Source: Trebonia sp963811335
GTDB lineage: Bacteria > Actinomycetota > Actinomycetes > Streptosporangiales > Streptosporangiaceae
Length of the DNA: 64,000 bases
Reading direction: 5' to 3'
NCBI GenBank assembly: GCA_963811335.1
Contig: CAWERB010000035.1
Location: 372,001-436,000 of the forward strand
Made by a program: the position numbers and the translations under genes
Part shown: positions 37,858 to 46,671 of the stretch, piece by piece
Numbering within the stretch: position 1 is the stretch's first letter
How the letters are laid out: the number at the start of each line of letters is the position of its first letter
The notes under the pieces: model-generated
What the model was told of the DNA's origin: nothing
The model's database searches: none
Seen by the model: the letters and a program-made list of their open reading frames with translations, nothing else

Positions 37858-38220
37858 GTGGCAGTCCGGGCTATCCGAGGTGCGATCCAGGTCGACGCCG
37901 ATGAAAGGGACGCGATCCTCGACGCAACGGCCGAACTGGTCACCGCGGTGATGACGCGCAACGACCTCACGCCCGACGACGTGATCAGCGTCCTGTTCAC
38001 GGTGACCCCGGACCTGACCGCCGAGTTCCCCGCCCTCGCCGCCCGTAAGCTCGGCTTCCACGCCGTGCCGCTGATGTGCGCGACTGAGATCCCGGTCGCC
38101 CGCGCGATGCCGCGCGTCGTCCGGCTGATGGCGCACGTGGATACTGACCGCCCCCGGGCGCAGATCCAGCACGTCTACCTGCGCGGCGCCGCGGCGCTCC
38201 GCCTGGACATCGCGCAGTAG
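37858..38220 (+). CDS. aroH: Chorismate mutase, AroH type
   Basis: A 120-residue monofunctional chorismate mutase of the Bacillus AroH class. It starts VAVRAIRGAIQVDADE (the early Arg that binds chorismate) and contains LTPDDVISVLFTVTPDL, PLMCATEIPVARAMPRVVR with the catalytic-site Cys and Arg, and the end QHVYLRGAAALRLD. It converts chorismate to prephenate, the substrate of the tyrA product encoded 32 bases downstream. GTG 37858 follows TAGGAGTGGG. It continues the rluB transcript. Confidence 0.92.
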   Translation: MAVRAIRGAIQVDADERDAILDATAELVTAVMTRNDLTPDDVISVLFTVTPDLTAEFPALAARKLGFHAVPLMCATEIPVARAMPRVVRLMAHVDTDRPRAQIQHVYLRGAAALRLDIAQ

Positions 38221-38252
38221 GAATCCCATGATCTGGAACGGGGAGGAGGGTG

Positions 38253-39362
38253 ATGAACGCACCCGCGCGCGTGCTTGTCTCGGGAACAGGGCTGATCGGG
38301 ACGTCTGTCGCGCTGGCGCTGCGGGAGAACGGGACCGAGGTCTTCCTCTGCGACGCCGATCCCGCGACCGCCAAACTCGCCGCCGACCTCGGGGCAGGCA
38401 TCGTCGTGCCGGACCTGCGCGACGCCAAGGGGATCGCCGATGTCGCCGTCCTCGCCATGCCGCCGGCCCTGGTCGGCCGGGAGCTTTCCTTCATGCAGGA
38501 GCACGCGGTCGCGGACGTCTACACCGATGTCGCAAGCGTGAAGGTGCTGCCCGCGCGGCAGGCTCGCGACCTGCGCTGCGACTTGGGGTCGTTCGTGCCC
38601 GGTCACCCGCTCGCCGGGCGCGAGAAGCACGGGCCCGCCGCCGCCCAGTCGGATCTGTTCCTCGGGCGGACCTGGGCGCTGTGCCCGCTGCCCGAGACCT
38701 CGGATGACGCGGTCTCCGCCGTGACCGCGCTCGCCGTGGCCTGCGGCGCGGACCCGGTGGTGACCGATCCGGAGACCCATGACCGCTGGGTGGCGCTCGT
38801 CTCGCATGCCCCGCACCTGGTCGCGGCGGCGATGGCCGCCAGGCTCGCGCCGTCCGGCGTGCCGGCCGACGCGCTGCGGCTGGCCGGCGGCGGCCTGCGG
38901 GACGTCACGCGGATCGCCGCGGGCGACAGCGCGCTGTGGACCCAGATCCTGTCCGCGAACGCCGGCCCGGTCGCCGAGGTCGTAGCGGCGGTCGCGGAGG
39001 ACCTGGGGGAGGTAGCGCGCCTGCTCGCGCGCCTGCCGCCGGGGACGGGAGACGCCGGAGCCGACGTCGCCGCGGTCACCGGCCTGCTGGACCAGGGCCG
39101 GGCGGGCGCCGGCCGCATCCCAGGCAAGCACGGCGGCCAGCAGCGGAACTTCACCGTGGTCCAGGTCGTCATCGCCGACCAGCCCGGTGAGCTGTCCCGG
39201 CTGTTCAACGCGGCGGGCGCCGCCGGGGTGAACATCGAGGACATCCGCCTTGAGCACTCGCCCGGCCTGCCGGTCGGCGTCGCCGAGCTCTCGGTCCGGC
39301 CTGACCAGGCGGACACGCTGCTCGACGCGATGGAGGCCGGCGGCTGGCCCGTCCGCCGCTAG
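38253..39362 (+). CDS. tyrA: Prephenate dehydrogenase with C-terminal ACT domain
   Basis: A 369-residue enzyme for tyrosine synthesis. The nucleotide-binding start is VLVSGTGLIGTSVALALREN. YTDVASVKVLP and FVPGHPLAGREKHGP carry the conserved His and Lys region, and FLGRTWALCPLPE and LVSHAPHLVAAAMAARL follow. The last 75 residues form an ACT domain (VVQVVIADQPGELSRLFNAA), which usually gives feedback control by tyrosine. The start is ATG 38253 after GGGGAGGAGG; GTG 38250 is adjacent. It is preceded by aroH, so the two steps from chorismate to hydroxyphenylpyruvate are encoded together. Confidence 0.92.
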   Translation: MNAPARVLVSGTGLIGTSVALALRENGTEVFLCDADPATAKLAADLGAGIVVPDLRDAKGIADVAVLAMPPALVGRELSFMQEHAVADVYTDVASVKVLPARQARDLRCDLGSFVPGHPLAGREKHGPAAAQSDLFLGRTWALCPLPETSDDAVSAVTALAVACGADPVVTDPETHDRWVALVSHAPHLVAAAMAARLAPSGVPADALRLAGGGLRDVTRIAAGDSALWTQILSANAGPVAEVVAAVAEDLGEVARLLARLPPGTGDAGADVAAVTGLLDQGRAGAGRIPGKHGGQQRNFTVVQVVIADQPGELSRLFNAAGAAGVNIEDIRLEHSPGLPVGVAELSVRPDQADTLLDAMEAGGWPVRR

Positions 39363-39475
39363 CGCCCCGGCCAGCCGGCCGCCTGCGGCGCCCCGCACCC
39401 TGGTTGACCAGCGCTGGCCAGCGCCACGGTTAATGGGCCGCGCGAACCAGCCCCCGGTATGCGAAGCTAGACGCC

Positions 39476-39811
39476 ATGACGAAGAGCGCGAGGCAGGACA
39501 CCAGCAAGGCGGCCAAGGCAGCTGGGACAGTGCCAGCCGAGACGGAGTCCGCCGCGACCCAGCCGGAAGCCGCGCCAGAGCCGGGCGAGGCCGCCGAGCC
39601 GGCGGCCGACGCCGCCGCGGAAGCGGAAGAGACCGAGCACGCCACGCCACCGGACCTCGACGAGACAAAGCGAAAGTTCCGCGAGGCGCTCGAGCGCAAG
39701 CACCAGGCGCACAACGAGGGCCAGGGCAAGGGCGGCCGCGACGACGGCAAGATCCACGGCGCGCACGGCCCGGCCGGGAGCCGCCGCAACTTCCGCCGCA
39801 AGAGCGGCTAG
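39476..39811 (+). CDS. DUF5302 family protein
   Basis: A 111-residue, mostly disordered acidic protein. The N-terminal 60 residues are Ala/Glu/Pro-rich. The conserved part is TKRKFREALERKHQAH followed by GKIHGAHGPAGSRRNFRRKS at the end, the mark of DUF5302. The function is unknown. Members of this family commonly stand near cmk and der in actinomycetes. ATG 39476. Confidence 0.82.
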   Translation: MTKSARQDTSKAAKAAGTVPAETESAATQPEAAPEPGEAAEPAADAAAEAEETEHATPPDLDETKRKFREALERKHQAHNEGQGKGGRDDGKIHGAHGPAGSRRNFRRKSG

Positions 39812-39921
39812 CGGCGGCTAGGGATTTCCCTGCTGCCGTTGCTGAGCAGCAGGGCGGGTGCCGGCGTGCTGACCGCCTGGCGTCTGACCGGCAGGCGCCG
39901 CGCGCCCGGTACCATTTCTAG

Positions 39922-40614
39922 GTGGGAATCTCCTCGCCGAACGGTCTGGTCATCGCCATTGACGGGCCGTCGGGATCCGGAAAGTCGAGCGCGTCCAAGG
40001 GCGTCGCCCGCGAGCTCCGCCTCCGCTACCTGGACACCGGGGCGATGTACCGGGCACTGACCTGGTGGTTCATGGCGGAGGGCGCCGATACGGGCGACGC
40101 GGCGCTGGTCGCGGCCCGCGCGGCGGAGCCGTCGATCGAGGTTTCCGCCGACCCGGATGACCCGTGGACCCGGGTCAACGGCCGGGACGTGTCGCGAGAC
40201 ATCCGGACGAAAGAGGTTTCCGTGCACGTCAGCGCCGTGGCGCGGGTGCCCGCGGTGCGCGAGCACCTCATCCGCCGGCAGCGCGCGATCATCGCGTCGG
40301 CCGGCCAGGGCATTGTTGCCGAGGGCCGCGACATCGGCACGGTCGTCGCGCCCGCCGCGCAACTCAAGGTCTTCCTGACCGCCGACCCTGGCGCGCGGGC
40401 CCGCCGCCGTGCCGCCGAGCTGAGCGCCGACGCGGGCGAGACCGAGGCCGCTCAGGCCCGCAGGGACCGGCTCGACTCAGCGCAGTCGGAGAAGGCGGCC
40501 GACGCGCTGCTCATCGACGCGACCGAGCTGTCACTTGGCGAGGTCATCGGGGAGATCGCCCGGCTGGCGCGGGAGCGCTGCCTGCTGGTGTGCGCGGGGG
40601 ACAAGAGCAGTTGA
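39922..40614 (+). CDS. cmk: Cytidylate kinase
   Basis: A 230-residue (d)CMP kinase. The P-loop is IAIDGPSGSGKSSASKGVAR, followed by YLDTGAMYRALTWW, the NMP-binding region with VSVHVSAVARVPAVREHL, and EGRDIGTVVAP with RDRLDSAQSEKAADALLIDA at the end. It uses ATP to phosphorylate CMP and dCMP. GTG 39922 is the start. It is followed 21 bases downstream by der, a linkage conserved in bacteria. Confidence 0.96.
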   Translation: MGISSPNGLVIAIDGPSGSGKSSASKGVARELRLRYLDTGAMYRALTWWFMAEGADTGDAALVAARAAEPSIEVSADPDDPWTRVNGRDVSRDIRTKEVSVHVSAVARVPAVREHLIRRQRAIIASAGQGIVAEGRDIGTVVAPAAQLKVFLTADPGARARRRAAELSADAGETEAAQARRDRLDSAQSEKAADALLIDATELSLGEVIGEIARLARERCLLVCAGDKSS

Positions 40615-40635
40615 CGCAGAACGAGGCGAGTTAAA

Positions 40636-42084
40636 TTGGCAGAGTTTGAGGCCGGCGATGACGGCTGGGTAGACGTCGGTGACGATCTCAGTGACATCGC
40701 CGCGGCCGACGCGGAGCCGGACGGCGGTGCCGGGTTCGGCACGGCCGGACAGCCGGTGCTCGCCGTGGTCGGCCGTCCCAACGTCGGCAAGTCCACGCTG
40801 GTCAACCGGATCCTCGGCTCGCGCCAGGCGGTGGTGCAGGACGTGCCGGGTGTCACCAGGGACCGCGTTGCCTACGACGCTAACTGGCGCGGCAGGCAGT
40901 TCACCCTGCTGGACACCGGCGGCTGGCTGGCCAAGGCGGAGGGCCTGGCCGCCCAGGTGGCCGAGCAGGCGGAGATCGCCGTCGGTCTCGCCGACGCGGT
41001 GCTCTTCGTGGTGGACGCCCGGGTCGGCGCCACCGACGAGGACGAGGCGGTCGCCCGGGTCCTGCGCCGGGCCGGCAAGCCGGTCGTGCTCGTCGCCAAC
41101 AAGGTAGACGACGCCAAGAGCGAGTCCGACGCGCTGTCGCTGTGGTCCCTAGGGCTCGGCCAGCCGGTCATGGTCTCCGCCATGCACGGCCGCGGCAGCG
41201 GCGACCTGCTCGACCTGGCACTCGACGCGCTGCCCGAGGCGCCGCGCGAGCGGCAGGCCGAGGCGGGCCCGCGCCGTGTCGCGCTCATCGGCCTGCCGAA
41301 TGTCGGCAAGTCGTCCCTGCTGAACAAGCTGGCTGGCGAGCAGCGCGCGGTCGTCGACTCCGTTGCGGGCACCACCCGTGACCCGGTGGACGAGCTGATC
41401 GAGCTCGGCGGCACGACCTGGCGGTTCGTGGACACCGCTGGCATCAGGCGCAGGTTCAGGGAGAGCCAGGGCGCCGACTACTACGCCACGCTGCGCACTC
41501 AGTCCGCGCTCGACCGGGCCGAGGTCGCGGTGGTTCTCATCGACGCGAGCGAGCCGCTCACCGAGCAGGACCTGCGCATCCTCACCATGGTCACCGACGC
41601 GGGCCGTGCGCTCGTCATCGCCTACAACAAGTGGGACCTCACCGACTTCGAGCGCCGCGACTACCTGGAGCGGGAGATCGAGCGCCAGCTCTACCACGTC
41701 CGCTGGGCGCCCAGGGTCAACATCTCCGCCGCGACGGGCCGCCACACCGACCGCCTTGTCACCGCGATCGAGCAGGCCCTCGATGGCTGGGAGCAGCGGA
41801 TCTCCACCGGCCAGCTCAACTCCTGGCTGAACGCCCTCGTCGCCGCCACTCCGCCGCCGATGCGCGGTGGCAAGCAGCCGCGGGTGCTGTTCGCCACTCA
41901 GGCGGGCACCAAACCCCCCCACTTCGTGCTGTTCACCACCGGCTTCCTCGAGGAGACCTACCGCCGGTTCATCGAGCGCCGCCTCCGCGAGGACTTCGGC
42001 TTCGCCGGCACCCCGGTCAAGCTCACCATGCGGCTGCGCGAGAAGCGGGGCAAGAACACGGGCCGCCCCGCTGCCCGGAGATAA
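40636..42084 (+). CDS. der: GTPase Der (EngA)
   Basis: A 482-residue ribosome-assembly GTPase with two tandem G domains and a KH-like end. The first G domain starts VVGRPNVGKSTLVNRILGSR with DTGGW and VANKVD. The second starts ALIGLPNVGKSSLLNKLAGE with DTAGIRRR and YNKWDL. The C-terminal KH-like domain follows (FVLFTTGFLEETYRRFIERR). TTG 40636 is the start. Its stop lies within a 28-base duplication. Confidence 0.96.
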   Translation: MAEFEAGDDGWVDVGDDLSDIAAADAEPDGGAGFGTAGQPVLAVVGRPNVGKSTLVNRILGSRQAVVQDVPGVTRDRVAYDANWRGRQFTLLDTGGWLAKAEGLAAQVAEQAEIAVGLADAVLFVVDARVGATDEDEAVARVLRRAGKPVVLVANKVDDAKSESDALSLWSLGLGQPVMVSAMHGRGSGDLLDLALDALPEAPRERQAEAGPRRVALIGLPNVGKSSLLNKLAGEQRAVVDSVAGTTRDPVDELIELGGTTWRFVDTAGIRRRFRESQGADYYATLRTQSALDRAEVAVVLIDASEPLTEQDLRILTMVTDAGRALVIAYNKWDLTDFERRDYLEREIERQLYHVRWAPRVNISAATGRHTDRLVTAIEQALDGWEQRISTGQLNSWLNALVAATPPPMRGGKQPRVLFATQAGTKPPHFVLFTTGFLEETYRRFIERRLREDFGFAGTPVKLTMRLREKRGKNTGRPAARR

Positions 42085-42599
42085 CGCAGTCGCCCGAGGT
42101 AACCGGAGATAACGCAGTCGCCCGGAGGTAACAAGACCGGGTTGGCGGCGAGGTGGAACCAGACCGTGGTGCCGCCCGGGTCGCGCAGGTAACCCCATTG
42201 CGCACTCAGCTGCTGCACCAGGTACAGGCCATGGCCGTCGGTCGCGAGCAGGTCACTCTTGACGACGGGCATCTCCGCCGAGCCGTCGTCGATCACCTCG
42301 ACGAGCACGCCGTCCCGCACGTCGATGACGACGACCGTGACGGCCCCGTCGTCCGCGCCTGACGCGGTGTGCTGGATGGCGTTCGTGACAAGCTCAGAAG
42401 TGAGTAAGGTCGCCGCGTCGGAGTCGACGGTCCGGTCCTTGCCCGTCGCCGCCATGATCCGGGTGATGAAGGCGCGCGCGGCGGAGACCTCCGCTGGCCG
42501 GCCAGGGATCGTCAGCGAGCCGAGGACCGCGGTTCGCTGCCTCGGCTCAAGAGCGGCGACCGGCCCGGGTGTGGGGCGAGTCCTCAAGGGGGTGTCCAT
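41958..42599 (-). CDS. Anti-sigma-type ATP-binding protein (HATPase_c_2)
   Basis: The core of the 213-residue frame is a GHKL ATPase of the RsbW/abaA-like group common in actinomycetes. It has the N box LTSELVTNAIQHTA, G1 box VEVIDDGSAEMPV and G2 box GHGLYLVQQLSAQWGYL, ending in TTVWFHLA. The start ATG 42599 has GGGAGG 9 bases upstream. The last 45 residues are unlike the family and lie antisense to der, because the 28-base duplication removes the expected stop frame. The protein probably regulates a sigma factor or a neighbouring XRE regulator by ATP-dependent binding or phosphorylation. It is divergent from the XRE gene at 42976. Confidence 0.8.
   Translation of the reverse strand: MDTPLRTRPTPGPVAALEPRQRTAVLGSLTIPGRPAEVSAARAFITRIMAATGKDRTVDSDAATLLTSELVTNAIQHTASGADDGAVTVVVIDVRDGVLVEVIDDGSAEMPVVKSDLLATDGHGLYLVQQLSAQWGYLRDPGGTTVWFHLAANPVLLPPGDCVISGYLGRLRYLRAAGRPVFLPRFSRSRMVSLTGVPAKPKSSRRRRSMNRR
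42077..42132. repeat. 28-bp tandem duplication over the der stop codon
   Basis: GGAGATAACGCAGTCGCCC occurs at 42077 and again at 42105, with nearly identical sequence between. The der TAA is in copy 1. The period is 28, not a multiple of three, so it changes the reading frame of the convergent ATPase gene, which then runs into der. Confidence 0.85.
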
Positions 42600-42975
42600 C
42601 TGCGCCTGCCTCCCGTTGTCGCGCATTCGGAACTTCCGTATCGGGTTTACCGCACATAAATTCCCTCAAAACCATTAAATACTGATATTTGCTATAGACG
42701 ACTTTTGTCCGTTTCAGGACATTTGTCGAATACCCCCACGACCGGCCGTAAACCGCCCGTCGGCACGGCGTGACCACCACGATCATGCACGTGCAAGCCC
42801 ACGCCACGCAAGTGCGTAAGGCAAGTTTGAACCATGAAATCGCGGATGGGATTTCAACTCGGAAAGTTTCCCGGTATGGTGCTGTTGTCGCCCCGCACCG
42901 GTCATGTCAGGCTGCGCGCTGCCCGATTGGACAGCCAGCGCAATCACGGTGTCCGCCGAGGAGGGGGGATCTTTG
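42600..42975. promoter_or_regulatory. Divergent control region of the ATPase and XRE genes
   Basis: An A/T-rich block (about 42650-42735) contains TGTCC-GTTTCA-GGACA (42706-42721). A second palindrome, TGAAATC-N8-GATTTCA, is at 42835-42856, about 120 bases before the XRE start. Both are reasonable operator candidates for the XRE regulators. No gene is supported in this interval. Confidence 0.45.
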
Positions 42976-43827
42976 ATGACAACAGGACCGACCGTGCGGC
43001 GGCGTCGCCTTGGTACCGAGTTGCGCAAGCTCCGTGAGTCTAACGGGTACAAGCTCGAAGAGGTGGCCGCCCAGCTCGGCGTCGCGCCCTCGACCCTGTC
43101 GCGGATCGAGACCGGCAAGGCGCCGACCAAGTTGGCGTACCTGAGCCAGATGCTCGAGAAGTACGGCGTCGTCGACCCGGCCCAGCGCCAGGTGCTCATC
43201 GACATGGCACGGGAAGGCCACCGCAAGGGATGGTGGGCCGCCTACGACGACGTCCTGCCCAGCGGATTTGACATCTACGTGGGGCTGGAGGCCGAGACGG
43301 CCGCCGTCCGCGGCTACGAGGTGTCTGTGGTGCACGGGCTGCTGCAGACGCCCGACTACGCCCGGGCGGTGCTCGGCGAGATGTTCCCAAGGCACGGCGC
43401 CGAGCAGATCGACCGCATGGTCGCCTTGCGGATGGAGCGGCAGCGGCGGTTTGACGACGACCCCCCGCTCGAGCTGTGGGCCATCTTGGACGAGGCGGTC
43501 ATCCGGCGGCCGGTCGGCGGGCACACGGTGATGCGAGCCCAGCTTGAGCACCTGCTCAGCATGGCGGCGAGGCCCGGGCTTACCCTGCAGGTCCTGCCGT
43601 TCTCCTGCGGCGCGCACGCCGGGCACGCCGGCGCGTTCTCCATCCTCGAGTTTCCGAACCGGTCAGATTCCGAGGTCGCCTACGTGGAGTCCGTGGCTGG
43701 AACCACCTACCTGGAGAAAGACCGGGAGGTCCGGGTCCAGGTGGAGGCCTTCGACCGGCTGCGGGCCGCCGCGCTGGCGCCGGGCGCGTCCACCGACCTG
43801 ATCGCACAAGTAGCACAAGAGCCTTGA
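42976..43827 (+). CDS. XRE regulator with DUF5753
   Basis: A 283-residue protein. The N-terminal helix-turn-helix is GTELRKLRESNGYKLEEVAA followed by VAPSTLSRIETGKAP. The rest is DUF5753 (YVGLEAETAAVRGYEVSVVH, GLLQTPDYARAVL, RMERQRRF, ELWAILDEAVIRRPVG), as in WhiJ/BldB-linked regulators of morphologically complex actinomycetes. ATG 42976 follows GAGGGGGGAT. A DUF397 gene follows 73 bases downstream, the usual partner. These sets typically affect development or secondary metabolism. Confidence 0.9.
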   Translation: MTTGPTVRRRRLGTELRKLRESNGYKLEEVAAQLGVAPSTLSRIETGKAPTKLAYLSQMLEKYGVVDPAQRQVLIDMAREGHRKGWWAAYDDVLPSGFDIYVGLEAETAAVRGYEVSVVHGLLQTPDYARAVLGEMFPRHGAEQIDRMVALRMERQRRFDDDPPLELWAILDEAVIRRPVGGHTVMRAQLEHLLSMAARPGLTLQVLPFSCGAHAGHAGAFSILEFPNRSDSEVAYVESVAGTTYLEKDREVRVQVEAFDRLRAAALAPGASTDLIAQVAQEP

Positions 43828-43832
43828 CGGGG

Positions 43833-43859
43833 CCGTGGCGATAGGGGTGATCGCCACGG
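43833..43859. terminator. Hairpin between XRE and DUF397 genes
   Basis: CCGTGGCGAT pairs with ATCGCCACGG around AGGGGTG (43833-43842 with 43850-43859), five bases after the XRE stop. It may attenuate transcription between the two genes. Confidence 0.5.
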
Positions 43860-43900
43860 GTCATCACAAAAAGGGGAACTCAAAAAGGGAAGGAACAGCG

Positions 43901-44110
43901 ATGGCAGCAACAATGGACGAGCTGCACTGGTTCAAGAGCAGCTTCAGCGCGGCCGGCAACTGCGTCGAGGTGGCGCACCTGCCCGGCGGCGGTGTCGCGG
44001 TCCGTGACTCAAAGGACCGCGCCAAGGCACCGCAGGTCTACAACCGCTCCGAGTGGGTGGCCTTCCTGGCCGGCGCGAAGAACGGCGAGTTCGACCTGCC
44101 GGTCGCATAG
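43901..44110 (+). CDS. DUF397 protein
   Basis: A 69-residue DUF397 protein: LHWFKSSFSAAGNCVEVAHL, then VAVRDSKDR and WVAFLAGAKNGEFDLP. The family is found in actinomycetes next to XRE/DUF5753 regulators and is thought to act with them, possibly as antagonists; BldB is a distant relative. ATG 43901 follows GGAAGGA. Confidence 0.92.
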   Translation: MAATMDELHWFKSSFSAAGNCVEVAHLPGGGVAVRDSKDRAKAPQVYNRSEWVAFLAGAKNGEFDLPVA

Positions 44111-44188
44111 CGCTGCGACACTCGGCGAGCGGCTGCCGACCGGCGGCTCGCGCCTTCGCCGAGCGACACAAGCCAGGGGGAGAGAGAA

Positions 44189-44221
44189 CGGCGGGCCCCC
44201 GCGTGACGCGGGGGCCCGCCG
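44189..44221. terminator. Bidirectional terminator between DUF397 and XRE genes
   Basis: Perfect 15-base arms (CGGCGGGCCCCCGCG with its complement) and loop TGA (44204-44206), between convergent genes. Confidence 0.8.
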
Positions 44222-44258
44222 TCCTGCCGCTGCGTGACGCCCCTTCGTAGCCGGAGCG

Positions 44259-45122
44259 TTACTCGTCGTCCGCGGCCTCAAGCTGCTTGATGATCTCGTC
44301 AAGGATCTGCGGGGTCTCGTGCGGCTCGTACGCGACGAGGGACAGGCGCTCCATCGCGAGCAGGTAGCGGTCCACGTCGGCCTGCTTGTCGAGGTAGAGC
44401 GCGCTGGTCAGGTTCTCGACGTACACCACGTCGGGCAGGTCCCGCTCGATGAACCGCAGGAGGCTGAACCCGGTCGGCGCCGCGTGCCCGCCCGCGCCGT
44501 ACGGGATGACCTGCAAGGTGAGCGCAGGCCTCGCGCAGGCCTCGCGCAGGTAGCGCAGCTGCGCGAGCTGCACGTCCGACCCGGCGACGGGGCGGCGCAG
44601 CGCCGCCTCGTCGAGGATGACCCAGAGCTTGAGCTTGCCGTTGCGGAACCGGCGCTGCCGTTCCTTGCGCAGCACGACGAGCCGCTCGGCCTGCTCGAGC
44701 GGGAAGTCGCCGAGCGAGATGACCGCGGTCGCGTAGTCCTCCGTCTGCAGCAGCCCGGGGATGAACTGCGCCTCGTACACGCGGATCGACCGCGCCGCCT
44801 CCTCCATCCCGACGTAGGCCTGGAACCAGTCGGGCAGGATGTCGTTGTAGCGGTGCCACCAGCCGGGCCGGTTCGACTGCTCGGCCAGCGCGAGCAGCTG
44901 CTCGCGCTCGCGGGCGTCGACGCCGTACAGGGTGAGCAGGTCGAGGACGTCGATCTCGCGGATCGCGTTCCTGCCAAGTTCGATCCGGCTGATCTTAGAC
45001 TCCGACGCACGGATCTTGCCAGCCGCCTGACGCGCGGTGATGCCTCTGGCCTCGCGCAGCCTCCGCAGGTGAGAGCCGAGCAGGATGCGTAGCACGGTAG
45101 GCCCGTCCGAAGATTCAGGCAC
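44259..45122 (-). CDS. XRE regulator with DUF5753, second copy
   Basis: A 287-residue paralogue of the XRE gene at 42976, in the opposite direction. The HTH is HLRRLREARGITARQAAGKI and RASESKISRIELGRNAIRE, then DUF5753 (WWHRYNDILPDWFQAYVGME, GLLQTEDYATAVI, LRKERQRRF, WVILDEAALRRPVAG). GTG 45122 is well supported by GAGGAGG 8 bases upstream. Together with the ATPase, DUF397 and first XRE genes it forms a WhiJ-like cluster. It has no DUF397 partner of its own on its strand. Confidence 0.9.
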   Translation of the reverse strand: MPESSDGPTVLRILLGSHLRRLREARGITARQAAGKIRASESKISRIELGRNAIREIDVLDLLTLYGVDAREREQLLALAEQSNRPGWWHRYNDILPDWFQAYVGMEEAARSIRVYEAQFIPGLLQTEDYATAVISLGDFPLEQAERLVVLRKERQRRFRNGKLKLWVILDEAALRRPVAGSDVQLAQLRYLREACARPALTLQVIPYGAGGHAAPTGFSLLRFIERDLPDVVYVENLTSALYLDKQADVDRYLLAMERLSLVAYEPHETPQILDEIIKQLEAADDE

Positions 45123-45714
45123 GCCGCTAACCTCCTCGTCAATTACCGCCGGCACGCAGCATGACGCACTCGCAGCTTGGCTCGCGCGGCCGATATCACT
45201 GGGTGGTACAGCGCAATTGCGTTGCGGGTTCGCGCTCGCGCAGTCGGCCAATCATATCGCCTGCCATTCCATGTCGGCTATCCGACCTTCACCGGGCAAG
45301 CCATTCCCGGCGGCGCCGCGCCGTCCCCGGCGGCGCGCACGGTGCCGTGCCGCCGGGGACGGACGCGGCCGCTGTGCCCGCACGGCACCGGAATGGTGCA
45401 TGCACAAGCCCCGCGGATCGGCGGGCGCGCGGGCCCGCGGCGGCCCGGGAAGGCATCACGGGAGCCACCGCGGAAGAGTGGCCGGCCAGCAAAGGCGGGA
45501 CGGGCGGGCGGAATAATTACACCGCCGATAACCGTCAATTGACCGGCCGGCCATCGAGCGGCGATCACGGCTAACGGCCGGCGCAATTAACTGACTTGAT
45601 TTCGCCAGGGCCGATGAGTCAATACCGGGCAGTCCGGTGCGGCCGGGGCCTGCGTTTCCCGGCGGGCGAGTGCCCCCGCGCCCGCCGGGCAAGCGTCCTC
45701 CGTATGATCCAGGT
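45123..45714. other. Gene-free region between XRE and aldo/keto reductase
   Basis: These 592 bases hold overlapping GC-rich frames without family resemblance. A/T-richer patches near 45520-45600 (GCAATTAACTGACTTGAT) may include promoter sequence. I see no RNA gene or strong repeat. Confidence 0.35.
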
Positions 45715-46671
45715 ATGCGCTATCGAACCCTGGGTGACTCCGGCCTGCTCGTCTCCGTGGTAGGCCTCGGCTGCAATAACTTTGGTGGCCGCCTCGACGC
45801 GGCGCAGGCGAACGCGGTGGTCAGCGCGGCGATCGACGAGGGCATCACGCTGCTCGACACCTCCGACACCTACGGCAAGGACGGCGGTTCCGAGCGCGCG
45901 CTCGGCGAGGCGCTCAAGGGCCGCCGCGACAAGGTGGTGCTCGCCACGAAGTGGGGGCACCCCGACGCGGACATGGGGTACGGCCCGGCGGCCGGCGCGA
46001 AGGGCGGGCGCGGCTACATCAAGATCGCCGTGGAGAAGTCACTCGCCCGGCTCAAGACCGACCACATCGACCTGTACCAGCTGCACCGCCCGGACCCGGT
46101 GACCCCGATCGACGAGACCCTCGCCGCCCTCGACGACCTGGTCACGGCGGGCAAGGTCCGCTACGTCGGCCACTCCAACTTCACCGGCTGGATGATCGCC
46201 GACGCCGCGCACAGCGCGCTCAGTGCCGGGTACGCGCCGTTCATTTCCGCGCAGAACCACTGGTCGCTGCTTGAACGTGACGTGGAGCGCGAGGTGGTCC
46301 CGGCCGCCCGCCACTTCGGCGTGGGCGTGCTCCCGTTCTTCCCGCTGGCCAACGGGCTGCTCACCGGCAAAGTGCGCCGGGGCCAGGACATCCCGGCGAA
46401 CTCCCGGCTCGCCGAGCCGCGCCGGGCCGGCTACGTGACCGACGCCAAGCTCGACAAGGTGGAGGCGCTGATCGACTGGGGCAGGGAGCATGGCGTGTCC
46501 CTGCTTGAGATCGCGATCGGCGCCCTGGCCGCCCAGCCGGGCTGCTCCTCGGTCATCGCGGGCGCGACCTCGCCCGAGCAGGCCAAGGCCAACGCGGCGG
46601 CCGGCCGCTGGGAACCGACGACGGAGCAGCTCGCGGCGATCGACGCCATTGTCCCGCCGCCTGCCTCCTGA
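45715..46671 (+). CDS. Aldo/keto reductase
   Basis: A 318-residue NADPH-dependent oxidoreductase with a TIM barrel. MRYRTLGDSGLLVSVVGLGC is the usual opening. The catalytic tetrad is in LLDTSDTYG (Asp, Tyr), VLATKWG (Lys) and LYQLHRPDP (His). VRYVGHSNFTGWM and the cofactor segment CSSVIAGATSPEQAKANAAA follow. Substrate unknown; this subgroup is often annotated as voltage-gated channel beta-like or sugar aldehyde reductase. ATG 45715. Its 3' end overlaps the MATE gene on the other strand. Confidence 0.9.
   Translation: MRYRTLGDSGLLVSVVGLGCNNFGGRLDAAQANAVVSAAIDEGITLLDTSDTYGKDGGSERALGEALKGRRDKVVLATKWGHPDADMGYGPAAGAKGGRGYIKIAVEKSLARLKTDHIDLYQLHRPDPVTPIDETLAALDDLVTAGKVRYVGHSNFTGWMIADAAHSALSAGYAPFISAQNHWSLLERDVEREVVPAARHFGVGVLPFFPLANGLLTGKVRRGQDIPANSRLAEPRRAGYVTDAKLDKVEALIDWGREHGVSLLEIAIGALAAQPGCSSVIAGATSPEQAKANAAAGRWEPTTEQLAAIDAIVPPPAS

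Noticed and set aside
45161..45586. Overlapping frames of 100-140 codons in the region before the aldo/keto reductase
   Set aside because: All are Arg/Pro/Ala-rich on both strands with no motif or ribosome site, as expected from GC-rich non-coding DNA.
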